Origin: Corbicula japonica
Lineage: Eukaryota; Mollusca; Bivalvia; Venerida; Cyrenidae
Length of the DNA stretch: 64,000 bases
Assembly (NCBI GenBank): GCA_038501625.1
Contig: JAZAYU010000001.1
Location: 186,001 to 250,000, forward strand
Reading direction: 5' to 3'
In this document: positions 10,768-22,936 of the stretch, piece by piece
Layout of the letters: each line of letters opens with the position of its first letter
Numbering within the stretch: position 1 is the stretch's first letter
The notes under the pieces: model-generated
Database searches by the model: none
Seen by the model: the letters and a program-made list of their open reading frames with translations, nothing else
What the model was told of the DNA's origin: nothing
Program-made: the position numbers and the translations under genes

Positions 10768-10995
10768 ATCAACCATTTACTCCATATATCCACACACTTT
10801 TTAAATTGTCTGCAATGATTGTAGATCTAGATCAGCTAGCACATTCATGCCATCCGATCTGGATCTACACTGGTTGCTTTTTGGTCAGAAATAACCTAAT
10901 AAACCAAAAGTGAACAGAGCAGATCCAGATCAGATGGAAGGAATGTGTCAGCTGATCTGGATCAACACTGTTCATCCATGAGATAATTGCAATAT
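10768..10995 (+). mobile_element. TTAA MITE, termini degraded
   Basis: Central TTGGTCAGAAATAACCTAAT and both hairpins are readable. The right end has decayed past ATCCATGAGATAA. Confidence 0.75.
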
Positions 10996-11092
10996 TCTTT
11001 ATAGTAATACTTATAGGTTAGTTCTGGTTGTGTTAGATTAACTATGCTATAACTGATGGCTAGTAAATGCATAGAGCTTAATATATTTTTAG

Positions 11093-11470
<378 letters not shown>

Positions 11471-11685
11471 CTTTACTCCATGGAAATAGCCTATATCCCA
11501 TGTGCAATCTTCTCCACTCCATCGATATGGCTTTTTTCACACATGCCTGCCTGTAGATCACATGATTTGCTTATTGGTATGAACTAATAAATCAAAGCAA
11601 GTATTGTAGATCTTGATCAGACTGCCCAAATGTGGATGCAAATCTGGATCTACACTGGTCACCCATGGGTAAAATTCTACATGAT
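11471..11685 (+). mobile_element. TTAA MITE, diverged, head-to-tail with the previous copy
   Basis: Begins CTTTACTCCATGGAAATAGC and follows its neighbour with almost no spacer. The right hairpin ATCTGGATCTACACTGGTCA is clear but the terminus is gone. Confidence 0.65.
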
Positions 11686-11723
11686 AATTAAATATTGCTG
11701 CCTTAAAAGGTGGTTTGAGCAAA

Positions 11724-12642
11724 CAGGGGTTTTCCTAGCCTTTCTGAGGGTCCGGAAAACGGACCCTTTCCCAAAGCAAACAGACCCTTTCCCAATCCGT
11801 AATTTCTTCCATTTTTCCAAATTGAATCCACAGATAATTTTCAAAACATAAGAAAGTGTTAACTTTCGCTTTACGTTGTAAACAACCACTGACTGCTTTA
11901 TCTCGCATTATGCATGTGACGTCACAACTTGGTGTAAAATTCGGTGCATATGGTATAATTATGTGTCTGTATGGAGAACAGTTTGTCGAGATATCGGTCC
12001 GTGCCCAGAAAATGGACATTCCGTTCTGTGCAAAGAAGTTTTAACCGAATAATATTGATCGGAGTTAATAGGCAATTAGGAGTAAAATGGATCATTCGTT
12101 TTCGCGATATTAACACTAATACATTACCGAGTATGGCCTCTCATAATAGCAAATACTACGCAAAAAAAATCGTTAACAGGATTCAAAAGGCTGTTCATCA
12201 ATTGTTGACCTTAGCAAGAAATGGCAACAAAAAACACTGAACAAGAAACGTCACAACGTCTACCGAAATCTGGACAAACAGAGCAACACGAGGGTGTGAG
12301 TGTTTGCTTGTCTGAAAGCAGTAGAAAACAAAGAAAAAATCTGTTATAGTCATTTGTTGACTTGAACAAATTAAAATTATTCCATACCTTGAGTTTTTTT
12401 CTGAAAAAAAACAACCTGTATGTAGGTTTTAAACATTAAACCACCCAGTGTGAATAAAAAGTATACTGCTCCTTCCTTGTAAAAGTTTTAAAAAAGGGGA
12501 AAAATGCATAAAACAATGATTTCAAAATTACCAAAACTTGTATTTTTGTCAGTAAAAATTCCCAAAATGAGAAGTTTCACGTGCTAAAATTTTCCCAATT
12601 CTGGCCAGGGTCCTTTTCCCAAAATGGCTAGGAAAACCCCTG
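11724..12642. mobile_element. hAT-like non-autonomous DNA transposon, 5-bp TSD
   Basis: Perfect 17-bp TIRs CAGGGGTTTTCCTAGCC and GGCTAGGAAAACCCCTG, flanked by the 5-bp duplication GCAAA on both sides. CAGGG termini are typical of hAT elements. Most hATs duplicate 8 bp, so this would be a minority 5-bp type. The 919-bp interior has small overlapping open frames on both strands but no recognised transposase domain. Confidence 0.85.
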
Positions 12643-12715
12643 GCAAAATCACAGAAAACCCTCTGGACCTGCCCTCGGATTCTTCCCCTATTATGTGTCT
12701 CAACCCCCTCTGGTT

Positions 12716-12914
12716 AGTTATGCCCCCACGAAGAGGGAGGCATATAGAGTTGCACTAGTCAGTCTGTCCTTCCATACATAAGTATGTATGTACGTCCCCC
12801 TAATCCCACACAGTGGCAAGATTTTTTATTGCGACCATTTTTACCAGGATTATGGCCCTTTGTTGCAATTGTTCTAGTAGCAGTGCAGGCATCAGTATCC
12901 GAGGACACATTTTA
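12716..12914 (+). mobile_element. Helentron-like family G, copy 2
   Basis: The 5' hairpin ATGCCCCCACGAAGAGGGAG is the best G-family start. The body is one short unit. The 3' hairpin GTATCC/GGACAC has one mismatch and the end has decayed to TTTTAG. Confidence 0.7.
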
Positions 12915-13636
12915 GTCATTCTTAGTTTGGTGACGGTTATCTAATTTTATCAAGATGTAACATTGAGCCAGTAATTTTAAAGGAGAGGAAAATGTAAAGT
13001 GAGGGTTGAAATAAAGAAATAATTGAATTTTACTATTATAAGTATTAGTTTCGAAGTTTATTGTGAGGTTTCCAAGAGAAATTGATAATGGCTTGTCTAG
13101 GAGGTTTATATGGAAACAATTAGAAACAGAGAGTTTTGTACTTGTGAACAAAACATATTAATGGTACATATTTAATTATACATTTCTAATGCTTCTGTTA
13201 TGCCTTAACAGGATTGTGTCTCGCTTAGTTTAATAAAACCTTGAAATGGATAAATAGTAGTGAATATTGTACTGAATTTTTAGGGTTTCAGGTCTGACCC
13301 AGTCCTGAAAAGCCCACATTTGGTCTATTAAGACACACCTTTTACTAGAATGTTTATTTTCAAGTAATTGTGAAGTCTTCTCATATTATTTATTTATGAT
13401 GTATTACTTTTTTATTCCATCAGTTAATATCAATTGACTGTTATTATCATTATGTGAAAAGTATACTAACAATTGGCTGTTATTTGTCAATAAAATGGCC
13501 GGATCTGTAACAGGCCTTGTTGGTTTTGGGCCATTTGGACCCAGATTCATCATTAACTTTGTCAGATTGTAATCTAATTGATATAATGTTTGAGATGTTT
13601 TCCATTAATTTTTTGTTTTCTGTTAATACTTCACAG
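12915..13636 (+). other. RECQL4 intron d-e, last part
   Basis: Unique-looking AT-rich intron sequence up to the CTTCACAG acceptor. No repeat was recognised. Confidence 0.5.
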
Positions 13637-13900
13637 GTCACAGGCTTGCCTCACGGTATACGTGGTATGTGTTTGCACACCAACATGACTGCCAACCAGC
13701 GGGAGAGTGTTCTCGAAGCTGTCAAGTCCGGGAAGGTCCACTTCCTGCTGGTGTCTCCAGAAGCTATAGCCGGCGGCACCATGTCTCTTGTCTCATCCAT
13801 GTCATCTCTACCACCAGTGGCATTTGTCTGCATTGATGAAGCTCATTGCTTGTCCGAGTGGTCTCATAATTTCAGGCCATCTTATCTAAGGCTGTGTAAG
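13637..13900 (+). CDS. RECQL4: RECQL4 exon e (DEAH box, motif II)
   Basis: A 264-bp exon (88 codons, phase 0 at both ends) between CTTCACAG and the consensus donor GTAAGT. It encodes HTNMTANQRESVLEAVKSGK, the strand FLLVSPEAI, and then CIDEAHCLSEWSHNFRPSYL. DEAH is the Mg-ATP hydrolysis box. The reading WSHNFRP after HCLS, rather than the WGHDFRP usual in other RecQ helicases, is typical of RECQL4 and fixes the subfamily. It has the highest GC of its surroundings, as expected for a conserved exon in an AT-rich intron sea. Confidence 0.97.
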
Positions 13901-13979
13901 GTAAGTTTGTATATGCTTTAAGCAGCATGAAGTAATGAAGTATTTAGAACAGTTTTGTTTCAAATCTTCATTATTAAAC

Positions 13980-14210
13980 TGTCCAATAAAAAGCAAGAGT
14001 GTTATATCCATTCTTGATTGACTAACTGGCCAATAAGAAGAGACCTATCATATTTCCTGTTTTAATTGGCCAACTGTCATATCAGAAAAGACAAGTTCTA
14101 TCTCCAGTCCTGATTGGCTAACTATCATATCAGAATCAAGTTTTGATTCACCATCTGGCCAGTCAGAAAAGACAAGTGAGAATCAGGATTATGGTACAAT
14201 TCAGAACTTG
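13980..14210. repeat. Diverged tandem repeat with inverted CCAAT motifs
   Basis: Three or four units of about 60 bp carry TGATTGACTAACTGGCCAAT, AATTGGCCAACTGTCATATC, CTGATTGGCTAACTATCATA. It starts 80 bp after exon e. Confidence 0.6.
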
Positions 14211-14234
14211 TCTAATAGAAATTAAATTCTTGCT

Positions 14235-14455
14235 GAAGAGCCATGGTTTTATCGTTCTTGGCTGGAAACTATAATGTTTGCAAGAATGGAAACCATTCTC
14301 AAATCTCAAGGATCTGATTGGCTGAAATGGCAACAGGTCGACATTTCAGCAAATCTGATGCTCGAGATTTCAGACTAGTTTCAAATCTCATTTTATGATC
14401 TTCAGTACTGTAGTTTCTGCTAGGGTTCTTGAGCAAGAACCATTATAGTTTTCAT
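14235..14455. mobile_element. Hairpin MITE, diverged
   Basis: Arms CGTTCTTGGCTGGAAACTAT and AGAACCATTATAGTTTTC surround CTCAAATCTCAAGGATCTGA and its inverted counterpart. Related to the MITE at 62948. Confidence 0.6.
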
Positions 14456-14465
14456 GGAGAACAAC

Positions 14466-15190
14466 TCTATTGGAAATCCTAGTTCTTATCAAGATCTGGT
14501 TTTCTGACCAAGAACTGAAGTTCTTTGGTTTTCAGAATAATTGTGTAATCCGCTTGCTATACATTTTATATTTAAACAATGGTATGATATTAGCCGATGG
14601 AACCAATTTAATCAGTAACGTCTCAGACACACTTTGGATTCTCTTTTGGTCAGAAGTGACAGCCTGGCCCGTTAAGGGTTTTGTTTTGTTGTTGTTCCTG
14701 AATAAGTTGACACTAAGTATATTAGTGCAGCTCTGATATCCACTTAGTTATTGAAATTCTGTGTTCAAAACAAGTTATTGACATTCAGTTCACTTGTAAT
14801 TTTCTTTCAAATCTCTATTTGCAATGGAGTAAATGTATATGGTCAAATGAATGTTTTTCCTGTTCTTCTGTTTTCGTAATACTCAAAATATATATACTCT
14901 TAAAACCTGAATATATCTTTTATCATCTGTTTTAATGAATCATATCTTATTGAAAATCATTGTATCATCTTTTTTGTATCATTTAGAAGTACAGTACAGC
15001 TCAGTCAGTTCAGTAGTTCATATATTTGAAAAAAAAACATGGGCCCAAGATTAGACATGTCTCAATTTCACCCAATCAGATGCTTGAGATTTGGTATTTT
15101 TCACAGTTTTATGATTTTGGACCCTGGTTGTTTTTTTTACCTTGCATAACTGAGCCAGGGATTCAGCTACTTTTTAAGTCTAAAAACTGG
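14466..15190. other. RECQL4 intron e-f, unassigned
   Basis: AT-rich. A fragment at 15060-15100 (CCCAATCAGATGCTTGAGAT) is a remnant of the 62948 hairpin MITE. Confidence 0.45.
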
Positions 15191-15192
15191 TA

Positions 15193-15885
15193 CAGTCGAA
15201 TTTTTATGGCTCGAACTCAAAGGGAATGACAGATTTTGTTTCAGTGATCGGTAGTTTGAGCCGTCCACGGTTGGTATGTGAGAATGGGTTTTTGTTCACT
15301 AAACTAAGCTAACAAATCATAACAGTTCATAATATTTCTAATTTTAAATGTATTTAATGTATTATCTCATTAAAATATGACAATATTACTTGATAATGGA
15401 GAAACAAATTTATAAACTTGAAATTATATACATTCACAACATAAAAACATATTACAAAAAATACGACACATTGTAGAACTCGTTCCCTTATATTCAAAAC
15501 TAATGTTTGACATGACGTACTGGCAAAAAAAACTTATAAGATTTTCTAATTAGTTTTATCAATACGACAAATTTTTTTATAATTTTCTAAAAACAAAACA
15601 AATAAAAGCTTGTTTGTAATTATCATTATTGTGGTATAATTAATACAACAATCAATATTTTTTGATGATTACCGATAACAGTCTGTTTGAGCAAGAGGGG
15701 TCAAAATCATTGAAACCTACTTCTCGGGACCTTGATAGTTGTTCGACTGTTCCAGTTATGGTAAGTTCAAGCGATTGGAGGTAGAACAATATAGAAATAT
15801 AGAGTTCTAGTTTGTGACCGGACAAACTGTTCGTGAGAAGGTTGGTATTCGAGCAAATGGTGTTCGAGCCATTGAAGTTAGACTG
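15193..15885. mobile_element. TA-flanked MITE with CAGTCGAA-type TIR (pogo/Tigger type)
   Basis: The left end CAGTCGAATTTTTATGGCTC and the right end GAGCCATTGAAGTTAGACTG are imperfect inverted repeats of about 24 bp. Each is bordered by TA. Short copies of the TIR motif (GTTTGAGCC, TTCGAGC, TTTGAGCAAG) recur inside. No transposase. Confidence 0.75.
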
Positions 15886-16077
15886 TATTTTTATAAGTTC
15901 CTTGCTAAAATCCAAATACTTTTCTCACAAATTTACTCTTCCAGGACCAACAAAGTAGGCCAAACTATGCTTCACCAAACAATATATTACATTGTAATGT
16001 ATTATTATGGACTACTAGGCAAATTGTTTTGTTTCATTTGATGGTCCTTCATAATTAGGGTTATGTTTGTTAATGTG

Positions 16078-16289
16078 TTAACCCTGTACTTCATAGATAA
16101 AGCTTTTATTGAGTGGGTGGACAATTTAGGTCCAGGTCAGCTGGCTCATCCATGCCGCCTGATCAGGATCTAAACTGGTTGCAGTTAAATTTATTAGGTT
16201 ATTTGTGGCCAAGATGAGCATTATACATCCAGATTAGATGGCACTGATGTGCTGCCTGATCTTAATCTAAACTGGTCCCCCCTGTGATA

Positions 16290-16296
<7 letters not shown>
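16078..16296 (-). mobile_element. TTAA MITE whose right end is lost at a TA tract
   Basis: TTAACCCTGTACTTCATAGA to GTGATAAAAGGTATATA. The usual right terminus is replaced by a (TA)n tract and the next repeat. Confidence 0.7.

Positions 16297-16320
<24 letters not shown>
16295..16320. repeat. (TA)13 microsatellite
   Basis: A pure TA run at the junction of a TTAA MITE and the following repeat. Confidence 0.95.
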
Positions 16321-16321
<1 letters not shown>

Positions 16322-16650
16322 CTACTTAAGTCATAAGGGTGACCATATATATATTAAAGATGGTATTATGGAGACCGATGGATTACGGGGACCGCGACTG
16401 GGTGCCTTAATGTTTTCGGTCTATATTTAGAATGCTTTTTGTCAAAGAAACATTTTTTAATCGCAAGTCTGTATTTGTTAAGACACTTTTAAGTGGAATA
16501 CTTAATTTTGAAACTTTGTGTTAATTATTTTAGGAAAAAAATGATTTTGAAAATGACCCTGTGTATATTTCTCTGTATATAAAATAAGTTATTAAGGTGA
16601 CCTGTAAAAATATAAGATCTTCGCAAGAAACGGCTATATATTTATGTTTT
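16321..16650 (+). repeat. Interspersed repeat O, copy 1
   Basis: Starts TCTACTTAAGTCATAAGGGT and includes ATTATGGAGACCGATGG and GGTGCCTTAATG. These motifs recur in inverted order at 32401-32752. Its class is unknown. It may be a MITE with AGGGTGACC-type ends. Confidence 0.6.
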
Positions 16651-17885
16651 CACAATTTTTGTATCTTAATTTAATCCTTATTCTTAAGTTCCAACTGGTT
16701 TTTTGCATAAATAATCAGAACTAAAAAAGCCGATATTTTTATAGATCTAGTTTGTGTGTATGTAGTCTTTCTCTTGTTGAACCCACGGAATATTACGGAA
16801 CACTCCGGTCTTTTCCGTGAGTCGCTTTCCGTTCGGTCAGTTTCATTATACATAAAAATTATGCCGTCAAGTCAAAGGTAAAACTGAAGTTTAAATAAAT
16901 TGATTTAACACTGCTAACGTTTTTATTTTAAATAATACAAATGTGATATTTTGAGTTTCTTTCCCTCTTTTTAATATGTGGACCGGGTAGACTGTTCAAA
17001 GTAACTGTACGTCATCCGTTTTTTTTCGTGACCGTAAACATGGCGGTTAACAATGAGAAAACGTCCATAAATTTTGATATTAAATGTTGATTTTCTCCAC
17101 TAATAGACAAACTTATGTTTAGTTACTGGTCTCATATGAAAGATTTATAAACGATCTATCAACGGCAATCAACAATTGTTCGGTAAGTTACGATTTTGCC
17201 TTCGAAATTTATGTGCAAATGGGATCACATATTTTTCGGCTACCTTGTTATTTTTATTAGTTATTTAGGACAAAGACATTTCGTGATACAAATCGCCCAT
17301 TTATTAGCTGATATTGTCCAAACCCGACATACTGGCCAGAAAATGACCTCTGAAACATGTGTCTGTAGGAGATAAGTGTTTTTTCCCAGATTATTTTAAC
17401 TAAATTTCTGTCATGTTTCACGGGTGTATTTTGTTTAATTACAAGTGGCAGTTTTTAGTCAGAAATAGTAGCATCAAACATGACTTGAACCTCAAGTCTT
17501 CTGCGTAATGTGATGACACTACCAAATTATTATGAAGTACTGAATAAGCTACCTCAAGGTCTTTCTGAGTAATTTCTAGATTATTTTGCAAGTGTCTGCA
17601 AGGGAATGCCGAGGTTTGAATCAGATACCTTGGTTAGTCTCAATTATTCGACTGCAAGCACAGACCCACTATCATACTGACTTTTAACAGATGTCTGTTC
17701 TTTACGTCTCAAGCAGTAACGATCAAAACTGTAGTGGAAATCACACTGCTTTAAATTCTCATTTTTTCACTTCCATTTGAAAATTTCAGCTCTGCAATGT
17801 TCATTTGTTGTTATAATACATAAAATTTTTAATAGTCTCAAAAGTATCAATAAAATAAATAATAATCCTCAAATAAAACTTTAAA
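16651..17885. other. RECQL4 intron e-f, unassigned
   Basis: 1.2 kb with no recognised gene. Small open frames lack codon-like conservation. Confidence 0.4.
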
Positions 17886-18452
17886 CTGTCACACGACTTA
17901 CCGGAATTCACCAAAATTACTGGAATCCACAAAATCCGCTCTGATTTACCAGAATCCACCTTATAAATGATTTTTGTGGCTATATTGTGTTATGCAAAAA
18001 AACATGACATCACGTCGAAATCCCAAGAAAAACCCGTTTTATCTTAATACTTAACATAATTAGAAAAAGAAACCATTTAATTGTCATGATCATAAAGAAT
18101 GACCTACATGACAACGAAAAATGGTACCGGTACTGTCAAATCTAGATGCATAATGCTTTTAAAAGCTCTGAAATCACGATACATATAATAATTTCCAAAA
18201 TAATATCTCTGAAAATCCTTCTTAAGGTATTTTTAATTTTATAGCATGTACAGCAATTTTATACGTACATGACAACTAAAATAGGAGCTTTACAGTCAAA
18301 TCTAGATGCATATTGCTTTAAAATGCTTTGATATCATGATACATTCATTAATTTCCAAAAAAATAAGTCTGAAAATTATTTTTCAGGTGGATTCGGGTTA
18401 ATCAGAGTGGATTCCGGTAAGTTTGGTAGATTCTGGTAAGACGTGTGACACC
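17886..18452. mobile_element. MITE with TGTCACACG termini
   Basis: The left terminus CTGTCACACGACTTACCGGA mirrors TGGTAAGACGTGTGACA at the right. Subterminal copies of CCGGAATTCACC/GGATTCCGGTAAG-like motifs repeat at each end. The interior is a direct duplication of about 170 bp (GTCAAATCTAGATGCATA occurs at 18136 and 18296). The superfamily is not clear because the target duplication could not be set. Confidence 0.7.
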
Positions 18453-18711
18453 ACTTTTAAACTTACTTTTGTTTATGCCATTTACTGTACATGTAACTAT
18501 TTGTTGATTTTAATGTGATAACCAATGAAAGCATCTCTTTTATAAACTGATAATCTACATTCAGGTAGATTTTAGCGGTGTAACTTAAAAACTGTTGACC
18601 TGTGTAGGTTTATAAGTTTTTTCATAATGAACAACCAAATTTCTTAAAAAGAATCACATAATTATATTGATTCTAATTGGAATAAGCTTTTCAGGTATGT
18701 TCAAGTTTTTA

Positions 18712-19192
18712 TACGCCTGTTTGAAAAACGAGACATATTATGGGAACACCTGTGGCGGGCAGGCGGCGTCCACAGGGTTTCCGCTTTCTAAGTCAAAGAG
18801 TTTTCATCCGGTCTTTATCAAACTTGGTGAATATGTTGGTGGGCATAATTTCTCGACCAAGTTCTATAACCAGCCAAATTCCCCCAGGCACTCGTGAATT
18901 ATGGCCCTTGAATTGTCCAAAATTACTGTTTCCGCTCTCTAAGTCAAAGAGTTTTCATCCGGTCTTTATTAAACTTGGAGAATATGTTGGTGAGCATAAT
19001 ATCTCAACCAAGTTCTATAACTTGCCAAATCCCACCAGACACTACTGAATTATGGCCCTTGAATTGTCCAAAAACTGAATTAGCGATATCTGCTCTCCAA
19101 GTCAAACAATTTTCATCGGATCGTTACACAACTTTGATGATCAGCATTGTGACGTGCGTACATGTATTTTGTGTCAGTTTGGCACTCTTGTT
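18712..19192 (+). mobile_element. Helentron-like family H
   Basis: T-run then ATACGCCTGTTTGAAAAACG, a decayed 5' hairpin. Two to three core units follow with CTAAGTCAAAGAGTTTTCAT, AACTTGGTGAATATGTTGGT and GAATTATGGCCCTTGAATTG (period about 142-145 bp). The 3' end is TTTGGCACTCTTGTT. The short open frames across it come from this repeat. Confidence 0.65.
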
Positions 19193-19376
19193 TTAAGATA
19201 TATAAGGTTTAAAAAGACTATTTGAAGCTGTCAAAAGTTGTGACAAAGATTCTTATCGCTGGCATATAGACATAGATGGAAAATTTTCCACATTGATTTG
19301 AATAGTAACTGGGTAGTGCGCGAAGGGTGACCATTGTATTTATAGAAAAGCACTTGTTGCACACAAATAGTTGGGC

Positions 19377-19632
19377 TAATACTTTAATACCGGTTTTATT
19401 CGCGTTAGTTTTATTTTCGCTAATATTCGCAAATCACTTACCTCGTAAATTGATAAATACCGTAAATATATTATGAGTTTCCATATATCCGAAATAAGTT
19501 TATTCGAAAATATGCAACTTAAAATAGAACTGAAGGTGTCGCGAATCATCAATACGTGAATAAAGAAACAAGCTAATTTTTGACAAAATCGCGAAATTGT
19601 GACCTCGCGAAATTAATGCATTTTACAGTACC
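19377..19632. repeat. AT-rich repeat with TTCGCG motifs
   Basis: Alternating TTCGC/GCGAA words (TTTATTCGCGTTAG, TTTTCGCTAATATTCGC, TCGCGAAATTGTGACCTCGC) end in GCATTTTACAGTAC. The partly palindromic layout suggests a MITE, but termini are not certain. Confidence 0.5.
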
Positions 19633-20480
19633 TCAGTCAGTGTTTCACCCCAAAAGTTTATCAAATTAATGGCAGTTTGCTGAAGTGTTGTTTGATTAGA
19701 CAGCTTTGGAACATTAACCACTATCTGAATAATTAAATACATTTTTATTCACCTCCCCATGAAAAAAAAACAGATCTGTGTAAAATGGCCATTTTAATTT
19801 GTAAATTAATGATTTTTATTCAGTGATGTTTGTTAAAAGTATGAATCACAGACAGTTATTGATCAGTCTTTAGTTTATGAATGAATCTTAAAATTTGGTT
19901 TGTTTTTATTGTGTTAACTACTTTTCCTTAATAAACCAGATATCATATAAATACGAGTACACGTATGTCTTTCAGGGCTCTGCCAACTGGGTGATTCAGG
20001 CAACATAGTTTATTATTAATTTATGCCAGCATTGACATGAGTTCACAACAACAGCAGATTTTTTGGATCACATGGGACAGAGTTCCATCAACAAGGACAA
20101 CTACCAAGCACCTCTAAGTGAAAGACATGTAAAGGACATGGGAATATGTTAAACTGGGTTGATCCTGGAAGAGATTAATCAGGTAGAAGCCATTGATTTT
20201 AAGTTTGTACGGATGGCAATGAATATTCCAATATCTAGAAGGTATTGGATTACTTTTTAAGTATTTGAATATTTAAATTTTAAATAGACAAAAAATATTG
20301 TTATTTTCACCTGAATTCAAAGTGCAATTAACAGAAACACCCGGTGTTATTTTAACATGTGCCTTAATCAATCTACTCAATCGGCTGTTGGTCAATATGT
20401 CTGATTAAATCTTGGCCTCACTTCATCTCCAAAACTGCCAAGGCTTTTCATCCTTAAATGTATATAACAGAGGCCTTATA
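19633..20480. other. RECQL4 intron e-f, unassigned
   Basis: No gene or repeat ends recognised. Confidence 0.4.
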
Positions 20481-20755
20481 CAGGCCTTTTCCCAATCCAA
20501 AGAGTCTATTCCCGAAATGCTTGGTAAGATGCTGAAAAATATATCTAAATCCTCTGATGGGAATGAAAAATTATAGTCTAAAACTCAAGTGCTTTAAAAC
20601 ACTAAATTTTAGTTGAAAATTCTTATTACTATTCAATGTGTAAACTAGCACCCATCTTTCATTGAATCTTTTTCCCAAAATAAACAATTTTCACACATAA
20701 ATTACCCAATTTGAAAGGCCAGGGCCTCTTCCCAATTTTCTGATGAAAAGCCCTG
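20481..20755. mobile_element. hAT-like MITE, decayed
   Basis: Left CAGGCCTTTTCCCAATCC, right GGGCCTCTTCCCAATTTTC ... GAAAAGCCCTG. The CCTTTTCCCAA wording links it to the element at 11724. No clear target duplication. Confidence 0.55.
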
Positions 20756-21715
20756 TCTGCTTGGGGATTTCATGAAAATTTTACAGGAATGTTTGTCACC
20801 TATCCTAGTTGTGCATATCTTCAAGAGTTTCTGCTCAATTTTTTTTACGGGACCTTAAGTTATTTTTACTTTAATTTCTATGCATTTTAGGAGCAATATG
20901 TCAATGTTCAGTTACAGTGTTAATCTGTTGTAAATTGTCCTTAGGCAAATGAAGGTATAAAAATAACAAGTCACATTTTACATAGTATGGAGAAAGACAA
21001 TTTAATGAAGACTTTAAATGAATGAACAGGGTAGTAGTGCTTAATGCTATCCTATTTTCTTTTTATTGATTGGCATATTGGTTCTGGTTCTTAAAACTTA
21101 TTGTAGCAATATTATCAAATCATTGAGAGTACTCTTGGGGAATTCTTGCTTCCTACTTAAAGTTTAAGTAAGAAATTAAAGTCTTCTTTGGTTGTATTAT
21201 ATCATCCAATTATGGAGACAAATTTAAATGTTTACAAGAATTCCCAAATAATTTAAGAAAAATATATTTTTTTTGAGTTTCAGTAAAGAGGTCTTGTAAA
21301 GACACTTAATTCTCAGAAGCCTTTTCAAACATGTCAAACATTGTGTGTTTGATAATGGCCAGTCAAACAAGGAGCTCTACCAAGTAAGTATGATGAACTG
21401 AGGTGATATTGTTAATTTTTATTAATAAAAACATTTACAAGAGGATCACTATGTTTGGACTTGAACTTAATTAATGATCAGGTTATCAAATCAATCTCTT
21501 TTCATTGATTTTTGACTGTGTTTCTGAATGGCTATACCAGATACTGCCAATTTTACTTTCTGTTTGAGTTTCATTTTATACCCATGAAATGTCATTGCAT
21601 TGTGTTTTTTTTTCTTGAAAACATTTAAGAGAACCTTGTCATTAGATAACAGATAATTTTGACAACAAGAGTGATAACTGGTATTTGACTTATTCTACAG
21701 TTATTTAAGGATTAA
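20756..21715. other. RECQL4 intron e-f, unassigned
   Basis: AT-rich; no feature recognised. Confidence 0.4.
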
Positions 21716-22040
21716 ATCGGTATTTGATGGTTTTCATTTGGGTATGGAAAACAGTTGGGTAGTAGTATGTGAAGCCCAAATGAACCATCAAATATTGTTT
21801 CAACCCTCATATTTACATGCATTAATGCCTTCATTTATACAGAAATTATGAAAAGAATTAATGAAATTATGGCTTTTTCAAATAGCTGTATGAAAAGCCT
21901 AGTTGACAACAAAGTGAATGACACCACACATTTTAGCAGCAACTCATTGCAAAATATGAGTGCTTATCAACGTCACATGCCAAAACATTGTGCACAGTCC
22001 AATAAATTGTTAGCAGCTTTTCTATTGCTGCACCTCTAAA
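21716..22040. repeat. Interspersed repeat P, copy 1, with a 5' hairpin
   Basis: The hairpin TATTTGATGGTTTTCATTTG / CCCAAATGAACCATCAAATA (21721-21801) is followed by a body with TTGACAACAAAGTGAATGAC and TTGTGCACAGTCCAATA. The body recurs twice at 35730-36170. Confidence 0.65.
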
Positions 22041-22247
22041 AGTAATATATCACACTATGTACCATAAGAAATTATGGTTTGTTAAGTAAATAAATAGTTG
22101 AAGTGTGCAGGGCACGACAAATCCTGAAATTACTTGGTAGCCCACTGGGCCACCAGGATTTTTGCTTGGTATTATGCAGATAATTGGTCAAAGCTTTTTC
22201 TGTCAGTAAGGCAGTCAATTTGATAGTTATAAGCAGCATTGACTTTC

Positions 22248-22323
22248 AAGTCAAAGTTAATTAAATGAGCTATATTAGTGGTATTATTAATATAGCTCAT
22301 TTAATTAATTTTGATTTGACTTC
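22248..22323. repeat. Long AT-rich palindrome
   Basis: TTAATTAAATGAGCTATATT is mirrored by AATATAGCTCATTTAATTAA around a short loop. The outer AAGTCAAA/TTTGACTT-type arms extend the pairing with a small bulge. Confidence 0.85.
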
Positions 22324-22859
22324 ATAAACTAGCTAAAGCTTTATTTGATAATCCTGATGGACTGTTTTGCTGTTGTTTTTTTTTTTCAAATAATTGCTGC
22401 TTGCAATTGTTATTGAAATGCAATTATAGTTAAATATATATATATTTCATAAAAGATATAACAAAGGCAGACATTCACTTCTGTGCAAGCTTAGGATTTA
22501 ATTGTTCCCTGTTATCACAAATTGTATAATTCATTACTGTATTTTAAGGTAAACAAGAGATCCTTTAATTTCTGGACATACACAAGCTTCGGTATCTGCA
22601 AGGATTGAAGAGAGAGGAGCAATAAAGAAAAACAAGAATAACACTATTTAATGAGAGCAAAACACTTCGCTCGAAAGCAACCAGGAAAATACTGGCAATG
22701 ACAATAAACTCAAGTGAATGGAGTTTCCACCAAGAAAATGCTGCTTCCTGTGACTTTTTAAAAAATAATATAAATGGCAGAACTGCATGAAACGCAATGG
22801 AATAAATTTTTCATATGTCATCTAATAAATACACACTCCTCAATATTTTATTTTATCTG
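22324..22859. other. RECQL4 intron e-f, unassigned
   Basis: Nothing recognised. Confidence 0.4.
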
Positions 22860-22936
22860 ATTTTGATGGCCAGTGTGCAGGCAGATCTGGATCTACACTG
22901 TGCCAGGAGGTAACAGCCATGTCCCATGGAGTAAAA
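22860..22936. mobile_element. TTAA MITE remnant
   Basis: Only GGCAGATCTGGATCTACACT and a decayed right end ATGGAGTAAAA remain. Confidence 0.6.

Noticed and set aside
13517..13636. Extension of exon e upstream to the ATG at 13517
   Set aside because: The frame is open by chance. The acceptor TTCACAG at 13636 and the phase 0 join to exon d give the expected continuous helicase sequence.
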